64,000 nucleotides of DNA from the NCBI GenBank assembly GCA_016787725.1, contig JAEUTZ010000021.1, positions 62,001 to 126,000 on the forward strand, written 5' to 3'. Origin of the DNA: Cyclobacteriaceae bacterium. GTDB lineage: Bacteria; Bacteroidota; Bacteroidia; Cytophagales; Cyclobacteriaceae. This document shows, one piece after another, positions 45,953-55,739 of the stretch; the first letter of the stretch is position 1; each line of letters begins with the position of its first letter. A model generated the notes under the pieces. That model saw nothing but the letters and a program-made list of their open reading frames with translations. It was not told the DNA's origin and did no database searches. The position numbers and the translations under genes are program-made.

Positions 45953-47032
45953 TCAGATAAAAGGCAATTTTACGATGATTGCTTTCAGGGCCCGTCCACG
46001 GACATCCACAAAAATTTCTGACCCAACAGTTGAAAACCCCGTGGATACATATCCCAAACCGATACCTACATTCAGTACTGGAGATTGTGTACCAGAAGTT
46101 ACTTTGCCAATTATATTTCCTTTACTATCTTTTAAGAGGTAATCATGACGTGGTATACCCCGATCAACCATCTTAAAGGCTACAAGCTTTTTCTTTACGC
46201 CTTCTTCTTTTTGCTTTTTGAGATTCGCGCTGTTCGTGAAATCCTTTGTGAACTTTGTTATCCAACCCAATCCAGCCTCCAGGGGTGAGGTGGTGTCATC
46301 AATATCATTTCCGTATAAGCAAAATCCCATCTCAAGCCGCAGGGTATCGCGCGCACCAAGACCAATGGGTTTGATACTATCATTTTTTCCAGCTTCGAAA
46401 ATGGCATGCCAGACTTTTTCTGCTTGATCTTTATGTACATAGATCTCAAAACCACCGGCTCCCGTATATCCTGTATTGCTCATCATCACGTTTTGTACAT
46501 TGGCAAATTCACCAATGGCAAAGTGATAGTATTGAATGGCTGACAAATTGGTTTTCGTAAGTTTTTGAAGCACCCATGTTGCCTTGGGGCCCTGCACGGC
46601 AAACAAGCAATACTCATCTGAAAGATTCTTAAGTATGGCGTTTTTCGTATTGTGTTTTACGAACCAGTTCCAGTCTTTATCAATATTACCTGCATTCACA
46701 ACAATGAAATAATCATTTTCCTTAATCCGGTAAACAATCAAATCATCAACAATTCCGCCCTGATCATTGGGTAAACAAGTGTATTGAGCCTGCCCATCCA
46801 CCAACTTGGAAGCGTCATTGCTGGTGATTCGCTGAATTAAATCCAGCGCGTGATGACCTTCCACTTTAAATTCACCCATGTGTGAGACATCAAATACCCC
46901 TACTCCGTTTCGTACAGTCATGTGTTCTTCAATGTCGGAGGTGTAGCGTACCGGCATGTTGAAACCTGCAAATGGAACCATCTTACCACCGAGTTTTACA
47001 TGAAGATCGTGAAGGGGTATGTTCTTATCCAT
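45953..47032 (-). CDS. gcvT: Aminomethyltransferase (glycine cleavage T protein)
   Basis: A 359-residue T protein that releases ammonia from the aminomethyl-lipoyl H protein and gives methylene-tetrahydrofolate. N-terminal [17 protein letters not shown] (about 14-30), the folate-binding [10 protein letters not shown] (about 48-57), [13 protein letters not shown] (about 185-197) and [19 protein letters not shown] are all present. gcvH and gcvP are elsewhere. Heads a minus-strand run with the TPR gene and comB. Confidence 0.95.
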   Translation of the reverse strand: MDKNIPLHDLHVKLGGKMVPFAGFNMPVRYTSDIEEHMTVRNGVGVFDVSHMGEFKVEGHHALDLIQRITSNDASKLVDGQAQYTCLPNDQGGIVDDLIVYRIKENDYFIVVNAGNIDKDWNWFVKHNTKNAILKNLSDEYCLFAVQGPKATWVLQKLTKTNLSAIQYYHFAIGEFANVQNVMMSNTGYTGAGGFEIYVHKDQAEKVWHAIFEAGKNDSIKPIGLGARDTLRLEMGFCLYGNDIDDTTSPLEAGLGWITKFTKDFTNSANLKKQKEEGVKKKLVAFKMVDRGIPRHDYLLKDSKGNIIGKVTSGTQSPVLNVGIGLGYVSTGFSTVGSEIFVDVRGRALKAIIVKLPFI

Positions 47033-47051
47033 GGAAGTGATTTGAAGTCAG

Positions 47052-47059
47052 CAAAAGTA
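47052..47059 (-). promoter_or_regulatory. Candidate -7 element of gcvT
   Basis: On the minus strand TACTTTTG, matching TAnnTTTG, 20 bases upstream of the gcvT ATG. No good -33 box is seen. Confidence 0.35.
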
Positions 47060-47081
47060 CGCATTGATCCTGATTTTGCAG

Positions 47082-50075
47082 CTATTCATCAACGCTGAAA
47101 AAATCCGGATTTTCCTCTACGTACCGGTTAAAGGCTTGTGGTGACAGGAGGCCCCGAAGTTTATTCAGGCTTTCTTCTGCTTCATCGTCAAAGCCAACCA
47201 GAGCCGCTTGTTTGATGTATTCTTTCAACAGCTTAATGGAAGACGGCCGTACCAATAATCCGGAAACGATAATCGAGTAGGACCTGAGCCGGTCGGTGGA
47301 GTCACTTGTAAAGTAACGCGCAGCAGCGACTAACCCCTCTTCAAAATGAAGGTTGGCCTGGCTTAGGTATTGATATTTTTCCTGGGCTTCCGCCCGGTTG
47401 GCAAGTTCATCTTGCAGCGCCTTTAAATAGATCATCTCATTGCGAAAGCCATCCACAGGAAGGGCACTTTCCAACGGTTGTTTTGAAAATTGTTCCGGAT
47501 CGATTTCCGCTAAAATCATCATGTTCAATACCAGGATTTCTTCATATACTTTTTTGTCGGTGAGCCGCAATCCTTTCACCTGCTTCAGTATACTGGAAGC
47601 AGCCACGAGTTCATCCATCGAGAACAATTTCCTGCTTATATCAAGAATGGCGTTGGCTTTCAATTCTTCATTTTGTATTGAACCGGCCACGCGCCAAAAC
47701 GTGACCGTATCTGTCGCTTTGATCCGGTAACGACAATATTGATATTTATTGCTATCGGATAAAGACATTATCTGATCCGGGTTTGCGTTCAATACTTTTT
47801 GCATGTTTCTACCACGGGTGGAAAGGGAAAGATCATCGGTTCGACTCAAGCTATCCCAATAGCGTTGGGCGATTAAGAGACTATCGGCTTCAGTGTACGC
47901 TACGGTTTCATAGTAAAATGCATCCGGTACATTTTTGTCCTTGGCAATATAAAAGTAGTTCGCAGCAAGGGTGGGGTTGTGCTGTTCCAAGGCCCACGTA
48001 CCGAGCAATGAAAAATATTTACCACGGCCAACCGTGTAAGCCACTTCACGGGTTAAGTCAAATGCCCGTTTAATCCATCCTTGAGCATAGTAGACATGGG
48101 CCACTGCCACCAGGATCGGTTCTTTAAAGTAATCATTGGTTGGTCTGTTGGCCAAGGCAATAATATCATGGAGGAGCGTTGTGTCAATTCGGTGCGCCTG
48201 ATTGATAAGATAGTTACACAGGTACGTAGCCCGGGAAGCCGAGACTACCGTGTCTTCACCCAATTCAAAAGGCAATGCAATGGGTAAGTTCTGAAGATTA
48301 GCCAACGCCAGGGCATTGGCACGTGGACTTTGTTTTTCAGATCCTAAAAGCTCGAGTAGGGAATCGGCAGGATAGGCAAGTTTAAATTTAGCACTTGCGG
48401 CAAGCAGATTGGTTTCGGCAATCTCTTTTGTAGAACCGTAATTACGGGCTTGTTGAAAACTCAGCAATGCAGAGTCGACAAGATTTAATCGGGAGAAAGT
48501 ACGCCCCAATTCATTAAGGAGCGGCCCGTTTTCAGGGAATTTTTTAAGCCCCTCGTTCAGCGTTTCCAAGGCGGTTAGCGGGCTTCCATATTGTTGAAAG
48601 GCTTCAGCCAGTTGCACATAGGCGAATGGTGAGGAAGCACCTCCTATCGCCTGGGCTAATTCGTACCGTACCTTTTGAGGTTCCAACCGTGCTGTTTGTA
48701 TTGTTGAAAGCGCATAGTGGGCATGGTGATTCTGATTTCGGTAAAAAACAGACTTGTTATAATAGGCTTCGGCAACTGTATCGTTCCCCTGCCCCAGATA
48801 AAGATCGCCATACATGTTGTAATAGGAGGCATAGAGTTGGTCCAAAACCGTTCGATAACTGGTATCAAAAACCAGAAAAGCAAAACACGTAATCAATCCC
48901 ATGATGCGGAAAGTTGCATAGTACATCGTCTTCGGCTTGTACAAAACCTTATAAACCTGCAGGTTTTGACTAAGCATCGCCCCGAAGTTGGAGATGATAT
49001 AAAAGATAAAAATGGTACCGTACCCCAGGTGACTGTAAAGAATGATATCATGAAGTACACCCGTAACGGTATCGTTCGCAGTGGAAAAAAACAGTCCGAG
49101 AGTAGCAAAAGACAAACAAGCCAAAGAAACGATTAGATAAATGCCTAGTGGGTTTGCCGGAAGGATGCTTTCGTATTGAGCTTCCCGTTGCCGGAACCCC
49201 CAAATTCCAAGCAAAGCTGAAGCGGTAAATAAAATAAAGAAATCAATCACCCAGATATCCCAGTCAAGATAGCCGACTTCAATGGCATACGATAGTAACA
49301 GGTTTAACAAATAGGCACCGGATATAAATAGGAAATGCCTCATGCTCTTGGTTTGACGGGTACCCTGCGTCAACAGATTGATAAACGCAGCCGGAATTTC
49401 ATGCCCGATCATGAGTATAAATACAATGGTAAGAATCAGGCCAATTGTATACCCATTAACGGAAATATGCAAAAGCGGATCAGCCACCGGACTAATAAAT
49501 GTGATGGCGGCACCAAGCAAAATGAAAAGAAAAGAAAAAAAAATTATTCTTTTAAGAAATCCAGCGGAGCTATTAAACGCATGAAAGAAGTAGGCCAATC
49601 CTACTACGGGAACGATAAATCCCAACGCAGCAAGTTTATTGGTCAGTCCAAAAATCTCAAGAGCTTCCAGTTGCAGGCTGATCGCAAATAGTGAAAACAC
49701 CCCCATGCCGATTAAAAACCAAAACCGGCTTAGTGTACTGATGATCGCGATCAGGGTGATGATCGCGATGACGAAGAAGATCAGAAATATTTGCAGTGCC
49801 AGAAGGTTGGGCTGTAAGTCGCTGCCCGCCAAGACTTCAAACACTTTAAAATTGTCAGCTTTAACCGAAATCGAATGAAGTCCGACCGGAAAGGTGCGGA
49901 TTGCAATTTCCTCTGTTTGAAGTTCCTGATAATGTTCCCAGGTTATGACCGGAGACGGACTAATCAGGTAAGAATACCAAAAGTACCCGATCGACAACAT
50001 GAATATCAATGCCAGAACAAAAAGAAAGTATTGATGAGGTTTGTGCCAGGACTTCCAGAATTGAAGAGAATGCAT
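47082..50075 (-). CDS. Large multi-pass membrane protein with C-terminal TPR/helical-repeat domain
   Basis: A 997-residue protein I cannot name. Residues about 15-37 form a first membrane helix; a short soluble segment (40-85, VGLHSISVKADNFKVFEV) follows; then some nine to eleven hydrophobic helices run to about 415. The rest (about 430-997) is helical-repeat sequence: TPR-like pairs such as YGDLYLGQGNDTVAEAYYNKSVFYRNQNH and LNEGLKKFPENGPLLNELGR. The layout suggests a membrane anchor holding a long solenoid, possibly on the periplasmic side, for assembling partners. It follows gatC by 9 bp, so it shares a transcript with plsC and gatC. Confidence 0.7.
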   Translation of the reverse strand: MHSLQFWKSWHKPHQYFLFVLALIFMLSIGYFWYSYLISPSPVITWEHYQELQTEEIAIRTFPVGLHSISVKADNFKVFEVLAGSDLQPNLLALQIFLIFFVIAIITLIAIISTLSRFWFLIGMGVFSLFAISLQLEALEIFGLTNKLAALGFIVPVVGLAYFFHAFNSSAGFLKRIIFFSFLFILLGAAITFISPVADPLLHISVNGYTIGLILTIVFILMIGHEIPAAFINLLTQGTRQTKSMRHFLFISGAYLLNLLLSYAIEVGYLDWDIWVIDFFILFTASALLGIWGFRQREAQYESILPANPLGIYLIVSLACLSFATLGLFFSTANDTVTGVLHDIILYSHLGYGTIFIFYIISNFGAMLSQNLQVYKVLYKPKTMYYATFRIMGLITCFAFLVFDTSYRTVLDQLYASYYNMYGDLYLGQGNDTVAEAYYNKSVFYRNQNHHAHYALSTIQTARLEPQKVRYELAQAIGGASSPFAYVQLAEAFQQYGSPLTALETLNEGLKKFPENGPLLNELGRTFSRLNLVDSALLSFQQARNYGSTKEIAETNLLAASAKFKLAYPADSLLELLGSEKQSPRANALALANLQNLPIALPFELGEDTVVSASRATYLCNYLINQAHRIDTTLLHDIIALANRPTNDYFKEPILVAVAHVYYAQGWIKRAFDLTREVAYTVGRGKYFSLLGTWALEQHNPTLAANYFYIAKDKNVPDAFYYETVAYTEADSLLIAQRYWDSLSRTDDLSLSTRGRNMQKVLNANPDQIMSLSDSNKYQYCRYRIKATDTVTFWRVAGSIQNEELKANAILDISRKLFSMDELVAASSILKQVKGLRLTDKKVYEEILVLNMMILAEIDPEQFSKQPLESALPVDGFRNEMIYLKALQDELANRAEAQEKYQYLSQANLHFEEGLVAAARYFTSDSTDRLRSYSIIVSGLLVRPSSIKLLKEYIKQAALVGFDDEAEESLNKLRGLLSPQAFNRYVEENPDFFSVDE

Positions 50076-50084
50076 GCAACAAGC

Positions 50085-50372
50085 TTATTCTAACACTTTG
50101 GGAACCCGAAAGTAATTCTCGTCTTTTTTTGGAGCATTTCTTAAGACCTGGGTATGATCCAGATGCGGGCGAACTTCATCTTCCCTTACTGCATTAAGTT
50201 CATGGCTCATGGTGGTGAGCGGCTCCACGCCCTCTGTATTTACCTCTTGAAGTTTCTCAACGAAGGAAATGATGTTGCTCATATCCTGCATCATCTTTTC
50301 TGAATCTTTTTCGTTGAACTCGAGCCGCGCGAGGTGTGCGATTTTATTTAGCGTTGCCTGATCGATTTTCAT
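50085..50372 (-). CDS. gatC: Asp/Glu-tRNA amidotransferase subunit GatC
   Basis: A 95-residue GatC (KIDQATLNKIAHLARLEF start; VEPLTTMSHELNAVREDEV middle; ends YFRVPKVLE). It holds GatA and GatB together in the complex that converts Glu-tRNA(Gln) or Asp-tRNA(Asn) to the amidated form. gatA and gatB are not in the window. Its start overlaps plsC by 29 bases. Confidence 0.93.
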   Translation of the reverse strand: MKIDQATLNKIAHLARLEFNEKDSEKMMQDMSNIISFVEKLQEVNTEGVEPLTTMSHELNAVREDEVRPHLDHTQVLRNAPKKDENYFRVPKVLE

Positions 50373-51105
50373 GATGTTTCAATTCTGAATCAATTACCTC
50401 AAAGACTCTTCTCTTTAATTCATCAACCTGCTTCAGTGAGTAGCCTTTTGTTTCAATCGGATCATGAAAGATGACCATGATTTTTGACCGATGGAGACGC
50501 AGCGGACTTTGGTCGGGTAAAATTATCCAATTATAGGGAATAGTTACAGGCACGATGGGGATTTGTTTTTCAATAGCGGTCCGGAATGCGCCATCTTTAA
50601 ACGCATGCATATAGGGTGGCCGTTTGGTAATCATTCCTCCCTCCGGAAATATGACCAGACTTTTTCCCTCATCAATTGCTTGCATGGATCGCAGCAGGGT
50701 GGTCATCCGGCTTTTAAGCCTTGAGCGATCTACCGTAATGTGAAGTTTTCGATACATGTATCCAAATAATGGGATATTTTCCATGTCATTTTTTCCAACG
50801 AAGATGGCGTTTGCCGGATTTAAGCCCATGGTTGGAATATCAAGATATGAGAAATGATTGGGGCAGAAGATATACTGCTTTCGCGGATCAAAACCGGAAC
50901 CCGTCACTACCTGGAAAGGTAAAAAAGAAAAGTAAAACAGGAGTTTAGCCCACCATCGGTTAAAAATCCCGACCAATCGAAATTTGGAAGGAAAAACGAT
51001 CGGGATCAGAAGAAGTGGAAAAAAGATCAAAAACAAGATTGAAAATACAAGCAACCCGTAATACGTGTGTATTGTTCTGATTACTTGCATCGAATTCTTA
51101 CACAA
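50344..51105 (-). CDS. plsC: 1-acyl-sn-glycerol-3-phosphate acyltransferase (PlsC family)
   Basis: A 253-residue membrane acyltransferase of phospholipid synthesis. An N-terminal membrane helix pair (about 15-60) precedes the catalytic HxxxxD in CPNHFSYLD (about 81-89) and the substrate-binding FPEGG (about 149-153; PEGG instead of the common PEGTR). The enzyme acylates lysophosphatidate or a related lysolipid at the inner membrane. Overlaps gatC; preceded by the M24 peptidase gene 23 bp upstream on the same strand. Confidence 0.88.
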   Translation of the reverse strand: MCKNSMQVIRTIHTYYGLLVFSILFLIFFPLLLIPIVFPSKFRLVGIFNRWWAKLLFYFSFLPFQVVTGSGFDPRKQYIFCPNHFSYLDIPTMGLNPANAIFVGKNDMENIPLFGYMYRKLHITVDRSRLKSRMTTLLRSMQAIDEGKSLVIFPEGGMITKRPPYMHAFKDGAFRTAIEKQIPIVPVTIPYNWIILPDQSPLRLHRSKIMVIFHDPIETKGYSLKQVDELKRRVFEVIDSELKHHENRSGNAK

Positions 51106-51128
51106 ATCAATTTACACCGTTCTTTTCA

Positions 51129-52454
51129 TTATCGGTTAACTGCATCCCGTTTGGGTATTGTTATGATCTCTCGTTGTCTTCCATCAATATACCGAAAACC
51201 CAACTCATCAAAATATCCATCTTCTTCCAATTGAATTCGAATGTCCTTTTTCCATTCCGGGATGTTAACCGTACAATTAAACTCGATGGAATACGCGGTT
51301 TTAAAATGCATGGGGTAATCACCCGTATACGGCACACCTCCTTGCATATCCCACATACCAATGGTGGTACCCGCTGCATGACCATGAAATCCAATCGGGT
51401 GTGTGTAGATAGATGGTGTGATGCCTTCGGCTATCGCTTGCTCGCGCGTCACTTTTAAAATTTCGTTGCCGGTGCGCCCTTCTTTAATGTGATTGGTAAG
51501 GATATCCTGCAGACGGTTACCTTTCGCAAAAGCATCACGCAAATACCTGGGAACTTCCGTTTCTCCCGCTCTTAGAATGTATGCATGTTGCTGTGTGTCG
51601 GTATTCAATCGAAGATAAGTTATTCCAAAGTCAACATGCAGTAAATCACCTGGCAGAATCACCAGCGGCTGAGGGCGCTTGGACATAATAGCTTCCGGTT
51701 CGTTCCGCTGAATGGATACCGAAGTGTGAAACCAGGTGTCGAGCTTGAGCTCTTTAATGCGCTCGCGGTACCACCAAACAACGTCTTCAGTCGTGGTTAC
51801 CCCGGGCTGAATCACCTTATCCGAAAAACCTTCCTGAATAATGTCATGGGCAATTCGGCAGATCTGTTGATACAGGATCATTTCTTTTTCGGTTCGGGTT
51901 TCCAACCAACTCACGGCCAGCTTTTCGGCAGAGGCAACTTTGGGTTGCAAATTTTTCGGAAGCACCCGCATCAGGTTATCGTAGTCGTTGGCAGTTAAGC
52001 CATCGGCATGACCCCAGGAGGGGGCCTTATTGATGCCAATTTTTTTTGGATTCCGGTCAGCAATCAGTTTACCTAATTGTGCCCATTGATCCGGGTTTGC
52101 ATCCGGATCCCATGCGCGCTTAAACATTTTGCCTACATCGTAGCGCGACACCGCCAGGTACTCCATCTCCTGGTTAACACCCTGGTCAAAGGCAATCAGC
52201 ATGGTGGTTCTGCGGGCGGCATGCCAGGTGGCCGGAAGAAAAGTCCGGATTACCGGGTCTTCATTGTACTCGCGCGAAATGATCACCCACATGTCAAAAC
52301 CTTCCCTTCGCATGAGGGCAGGCAACGTGTTACGTAACCGATCCTCCAACAATTCGTCAATGATACGGGCCTGGTCGCGCTGCGAGAGGATTACCGGCTG
52401 ACCGAAGGAAAGCGAAGCGAGGAGTACGAGGACTGCACAGAGAATGGATTTCAT
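51129..52454 (-). CDS. Exported M24-family metallopeptidase (Xaa-Pro aminopeptidase-like)
   Basis: A 441-residue protein with signal peptide (1-18, LSFG-Q), so periplasmic or secreted rather than cytosolic like Map. The C-terminal M24 domain has its five ligands in order: Asp of VDFGITY and the Asp eleven residues on (LNTD), His of GFHGHAAG, Glu of SIEFN and Glu of IQLEEDG. The N-terminal creatinase-like domain spans about 20-190. Family members remove N-terminal residues before proline; the catalytic pattern looks intact. Confidence 0.85.
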   Translation of the reverse strand: MKSILCAVLVLLASLSFGQPVILSQRDQARIIDELLEDRLRNTLPALMRREGFDMWVIISREYNEDPVIRTFLPATWHAARRTTMLIAFDQGVNQEMEYLAVSRYDVGKMFKRAWDPDANPDQWAQLGKLIADRNPKKIGINKAPSWGHADGLTANDYDNLMRVLPKNLQPKVASAEKLAVSWLETRTEKEMILYQQICRIAHDIIQEGFSDKVIQPGVTTTEDVVWWYRERIKELKLDTWFHTSVSIQRNEPEAIMSKRPQPLVILPGDLLHVDFGITYLRLNTDTQQHAYILRAGETEVPRYLRDAFAKGNRLQDILTNHIKEGRTGNEILKVTREQAIAEGITPSIYTHPIGFHGHAAGTTIGMWDMQGGVPYTGDYPMHFKTAYSIEFNCTVNIPEWKKDIRIQLEEDGYFDELGFRYIDGRQREIITIPKRDAVNR

Positions 52455-52493
52455 AGTAATGGAATAAGAATAGCAATATAAAAATTGTAACGA

Positions 52494-53051
52494 CTAGACT
52501 AATTGGATTTTACACCGTTGGCCTTTCAGAATTTCGCCCGCATTGGTTACTTCAATGTGCGATTTGGCATCGTCCATTTGTTCGCGTACAGTGTCTTTAA
52601 TTTCTTTCATTCGCATGGCTTCTATAAAGCGCTTAATGTCTTCGCGGTTTTCCAGGATCAGTTCGGGTACAACAGCCGGTTTGTCATCATCGCCTTTAGC
52701 CACCATGGTAAAGAAGGAGGAATTCGTATGTTTGAGGGTACTGGTTTTTACATTTTGCGATTCCACCCGAATACCCACCACCAAGGAAGTACGCCCCACG
52801 TAATTAACGGATGCATGCATAGAAACCAGTTCACCTACTTCTACGGGTTGTAAAAATTCAACCTTATCAACGGAAACTGTTACGCAATACGTGCCCGCAT
52901 GCTTACTGGCCGTGGCATAGGCAACCTTATCCATCAGCGAAAGCAAGGTGCCTCCATGAATTTTGCCTCCGAAGTTTGCATAAGAGGGAATCATTAATTC
53001 GGTGATGGTGGTTTGGGAGTATCTGACCGGGCGGGCGGATTCCATAGGCAA
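52494..53051 (-). CDS. Acyl-CoA thioesterase, hotdog fold (YciA/Acot7 type)
   Basis: A 185-residue hotdog protein. The YANFGGKIHGGTLLSLMDKVAY segment (about 25-46) carries the active-site Asp and the oxyanion Gly, typical of YciA/BACH-type acyl-CoA hydrolases; a second strand set (VGELVSMHASVNYVGRTSL) follows. The last 45 residues are an extra helical tail (ILENREDIKRFIEAMRMKE). Hydrolyses acyl-CoA; chain length not readable. 60 bp upstream of the MATE gene on the minus strand. Confidence 0.87.
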   Translation of the reverse strand: MPMESARPVRYSQTTITELMIPSYANFGGKIHGGTLLSLMDKVAYATASKHAGTYCVTVSVDKVEFLQPVEVGELVSMHASVNYVGRTSLVVGIRVESQNVKTSTLKHTNSSFFTMVAKGDDDKPAVVPELILENREDIKRFIEAMRMKEIKDTVREQMDDAKSHIEVTNAGEILKGQRCKIQLV

Positions 53052-53111
53052 CGGGTTAGTGGAGAAAGATAAGATTTTATCAGTCTTGATAAAAGACGCA
53101 CTGGTTTAGCC

Positions 53112-54440
53112 TTACTGAATGGCTTGAGATAATCGATTAAATCGAATAACCATTGCAGAGGCTGTTATGGTGAGACCGATCAGCAAGCCAATCCAGATGC
53201 CAATGGCCGCCCATTCAAAAACAAAAGCCAATACATATCCCAGGGGCAAGGCAATAATCCAGTAGGCAACAAAGATCAATACCGAGGGAATCTTTACATC
53301 CTGCAATCCGCGTAAGGCTCCGGCTGTGACCACTTGGATCCCATCCGACAGCTGGAAGAATGCTGCAATAATCATGAGTGAAGATGTAAGCTGAAGTACC
53401 GCCTGATCATCGATGTATAAAGAGGGAAGAGATTCTTTACCAAAAATAAAGAGCAATGCCCAGAGAGCCATAATTCCAATGGCCATCCAGATCATGGCAA
53501 ATGCAGAGGACCGCAAATTCTTTCTATCGTGTTGCCCCAGGAAATTTCCCACCCGAATGGTGGCGGCAGCCCCCAACCCCGAGGTGGTCATATAACTGAT
53601 GGTAGCCAGGTTAATAGCGATCTGATGGGCGGCCAAGGCGGTGGTCCCCAACCAGCCCATCATGATGGCTGAAAATCCAAAAGCTCCCGCTTCAAAAATA
53701 AATTGCGAGCCTGAGGGTATTCCAATATGCAGCATTTTGGATATGAGTGAGGGCGAGTATCCGCCAACAGAAAAGACGGCCCGGAAAGGTTGATACCGCG
53801 TGCCGAAATACACATACCCCATCATGCTAATGGCCATAACAACACGCGAAATTAAAGTTGCCCAGCCTGCACCGTTCAATCCTAATTCTGGGAAACCGTA
53901 GTAACCAAAAATCAATACGTAATTAAGGGCAATATTTAACAAGTTACTTCCGATTACGATGATCATGGCAACCCGGGTGCGTTGCAAGCCTTCGGCAAAC
54001 TGCCGGTAGGTTTGAAAGATCATGGTGGGAATGATCGATACAGCGATGATGCTCAGGTACGGAATGGCAAGCGTCACCACTTCTTCAGGTTGCCCCATCA
54101 ACGTCATAAGGGGTTCGATGGCAAAAATGAGTAACACCAACAGCAGGCCGGTAGTTAAGTTTATTATGGAGCCATTCTTGAGTACGGCAATGATTTTGGC
54201 TGTGTCGCTGGCACCTTCAGCCTGTGCCACCAACGGGGTAATGGCATAGGATACTCCCACGCCAAAAAACAAAGGGATAGTGAAGAAGATATTGGCAAAC
54301 GAAGAAGCAGCCAGTGGCACAGCTCCTGTCCAGCCTACCATTACACTATCGGCCACGCCTGTCATTACCTGACCCAACATGCTGAGCATAACAGGGTAGG
54401 CTAAAAGAAAATTGGGCTTTATGTGTTGCCGAAAGTTCAT
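53112..54440 (-). CDS. MATE-family multidrug efflux transporter
   Basis: A 442-residue twelve-helix membrane exporter in two pseudo-symmetrical halves (MLGQVMTGVADSVMVGWTGA, about 18-37, and ISKMLHIGIPSGSQFIFEAG near 230). Both halves show MATE signatures. Coupled to Na+ or H+; substrate unknown. Three bases separate it from the Nudix gene, so the two are in one operon. Confidence 0.92.
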   Translation of the reverse strand: MNFRQHIKPNFLLAYPVMLSMLGQVMTGVADSVMVGWTGAVPLAASSFANIFFTIPLFFGVGVSYAITPLVAQAEGASDTAKIIAVLKNGSIINLTTGLLLVLLIFAIEPLMTLMGQPEEVVTLAIPYLSIIAVSIIPTMIFQTYRQFAEGLQRTRVAMIIVIGSNLLNIALNYVLIFGYYGFPELGLNGAGWATLISRVVMAISMMGYVYFGTRYQPFRAVFSVGGYSPSLISKMLHIGIPSGSQFIFEAGAFGFSAIMMGWLGTTALAAHQIAINLATISYMTTSGLGAAATIRVGNFLGQHDRKNLRSSAFAMIWMAIGIMALWALLFIFGKESLPSLYIDDQAVLQLTSSLMIIAAFFQLSDGIQVVTAGALRGLQDVKIPSVLIFVAYWIIALPLGYVLAFVFEWAAIGIWIGLLIGLTITASAMVIRFNRLSQAIQ

Positions 54441-54443
54441 TTG

Positions 54444-54998
54444 TTACGGTTGGGACTTTTCTGTAAGGAATTGGTGAACTTTCAGAATTCCAATCACGCT
54501 CAAGCTATCCGTTATTTTTCCATCTAACACCATTTGCATGGCTTCGGTGAAGGGGAGCTTCCAAACTTTCATATCCGCTTCGGTGGCCTCCAATTCTTTT
54601 TCACCAGGCACGAGGCCTTCGGCCAGGTACAGCAAACCTTCCTCATCGGAAACAGAGTTGGAGAGATGCACCCGTTGCAGTAATGTCCAATGCTTGGCAG
54701 AGATCCCGGTTTCCTCTTTTAATTCGCGTTTGGCGGAATCCAGCGGATCGTTATCCAGAGGACTTCCTCCTTCCGGAATTTCCCAACTCCATTCGTTCAG
54801 TACATAGCGCCATTGTCCTACCAACCAGGTATTGTTTTCATGGTCGAGCGGCACAATCCCAATAGCTTTATTTTTAAAATGGACTTTGCCATAGATTCCT
54901 TCCCCACCGGCTGGATTAATCACCTGAAATTCTGTTACATTAATCCAAGGATTATCGTACTTCTCGGTGGCAGCCAGGGTCTTCCACAAATTATCCAT
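54444..54998 (-). CDS. Nudix hydrolase, ADP-ribose pyrophosphatase-like
   Basis: A 184-residue Nudix enzyme; the Nudix box reads GGSPLDNDPLDSAKRELKEETG with the REL-KEETG core in place. Sequence around it (NPAGGEGIYGKVHFKNKAIGI) resembles ADP-ribose and nucleotide-sugar pyrophosphatases. I start it at the ATG at 54998 (MDNLWKTLAATEKYDNPW), which matches family N-termini. In-frame ATGs at 55091 and 55187 would run into the divergent rnhB gene, and their translation (KIQESNLKIQ) looks non-coding. MATE gene follows after 3 bp. Confidence 0.88.
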   Translation of the reverse strand: MDNLWKTLAATEKYDNPWINVTEFQVINPAGGEGIYGKVHFKNKAIGIVPLDHENNTWLVGQWRYVLNEWSWEIPEGGSPLDNDPLDSAKRELKEETGISAKHWTLLQRVHLSNSVSDEEGLLYLAEGLVPGEKELEATEADMKVWKLPFTEAMQMVLDGKITDSLSVIGILKVHQFLTEKSQP

Positions 54999-55089
54999 AC
55001 TGTTGGTTTTCGAATAAAGATTAGAAATTCTGTCGAGATTAACGGGCCCCGCTTGAATTTTGAGGTTCGATTCTTGAATTTTGAAAGCC

Positions 55090-55689
55090 ATGTTAATTTC
55101 TTCTTTTACCCCCGATTTGATTGAGGCTGGTTGTGACGAAGTAGGCCGGGGTTGTTTGGCGGGGCCGGTGGTGGCGGCCGCAGTCATTCTTCCAAAAAAT
55201 TATCGGCATGAACTTTTAAATGATTCCAAGCAGCTTACAAAGGAAGATCGGATCCTTTTGCAGGAAGACATCATCAAGGATGCTCACGCCTGGGCCATTG
55301 CGGAGGTTAGTAATTCAGAAATAGATGAGATCAATATTCTAAATGCTTCTTTTAAAGCCATGCACCTGGCACTGGATCGGCTTACTATCCGCCCGCAACT
55401 TTTGTTGATTGATGGAAACCGGTTCAAACCCTATCAGGATATCCGGTTTGAATGTGTTGTAAAGGGAGACGGTATATATCTGTCCATTGCAGCCGCTTCG
55501 ATTTTGGCAAAAAACTACCGCGATGTCCTGATGAGTCAATTGGGTGAACAATTTCCAGGTTATGGCTGGCATACCAATGTAGGGTACCCGACAGACGAGC
55601 ACCGGGCGGGAATCCGCACGCTGGGCATCACACCTTATCATCGTAAATCGTTTCAATTGTTACCAAGCCAATTGGAATTATTTGAATAG
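55090..55689 (+). CDS. rnhB: Ribonuclease HII
   Basis: A 199-residue RNase HII that removes RNA primers and single ribonucleotides from DNA. Catalytic residues: Asp/Glu in CDEVGRGCLAGPV (about 15-27), Asp in LLIDGNRF (about 115) and Asp in AKNYRDVL (about 142). The ATG at 55090 (MLISSFTPDLIEAG) fits the family; a TTG nine bases earlier is possible. Divergent from the Nudix gene with a 91-bp gap. Confidence 0.95.
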   Translation: MLISSFTPDLIEAGCDEVGRGCLAGPVVAAAVILPKNYRHELLNDSKQLTKEDRILLQEDIIKDAHAWAIAEVSNSEIDEINILNASFKAMHLALDRLTIRPQLLLIDGNRFKPYQDIRFECVVKGDGIYLSIAAASILAKNYRDVLMSQLGEQFPGYGWHTNVGYPTDEHRAGIRTLGITPYHRKSFQLLPSQLELFE

Positions 55690-55739
55690 GTTCATGGTTG
55701 TAAGGAGAATCGTAATTGTCAATTCCAACATAAGTTTTT

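Noticed and set aside
55089-55187. Divergent Nudix and rnhB genes with start codons overlapping in a CATG at 55089-55092
   Set aside because: It requires starting the Nudix gene at 55091. The family's N-terminus fits the ATG at 54998, and the extra peptide (FKIQESNLKIQ) comes from a TTGAATTTTGA direct repeat that looks intergenic.
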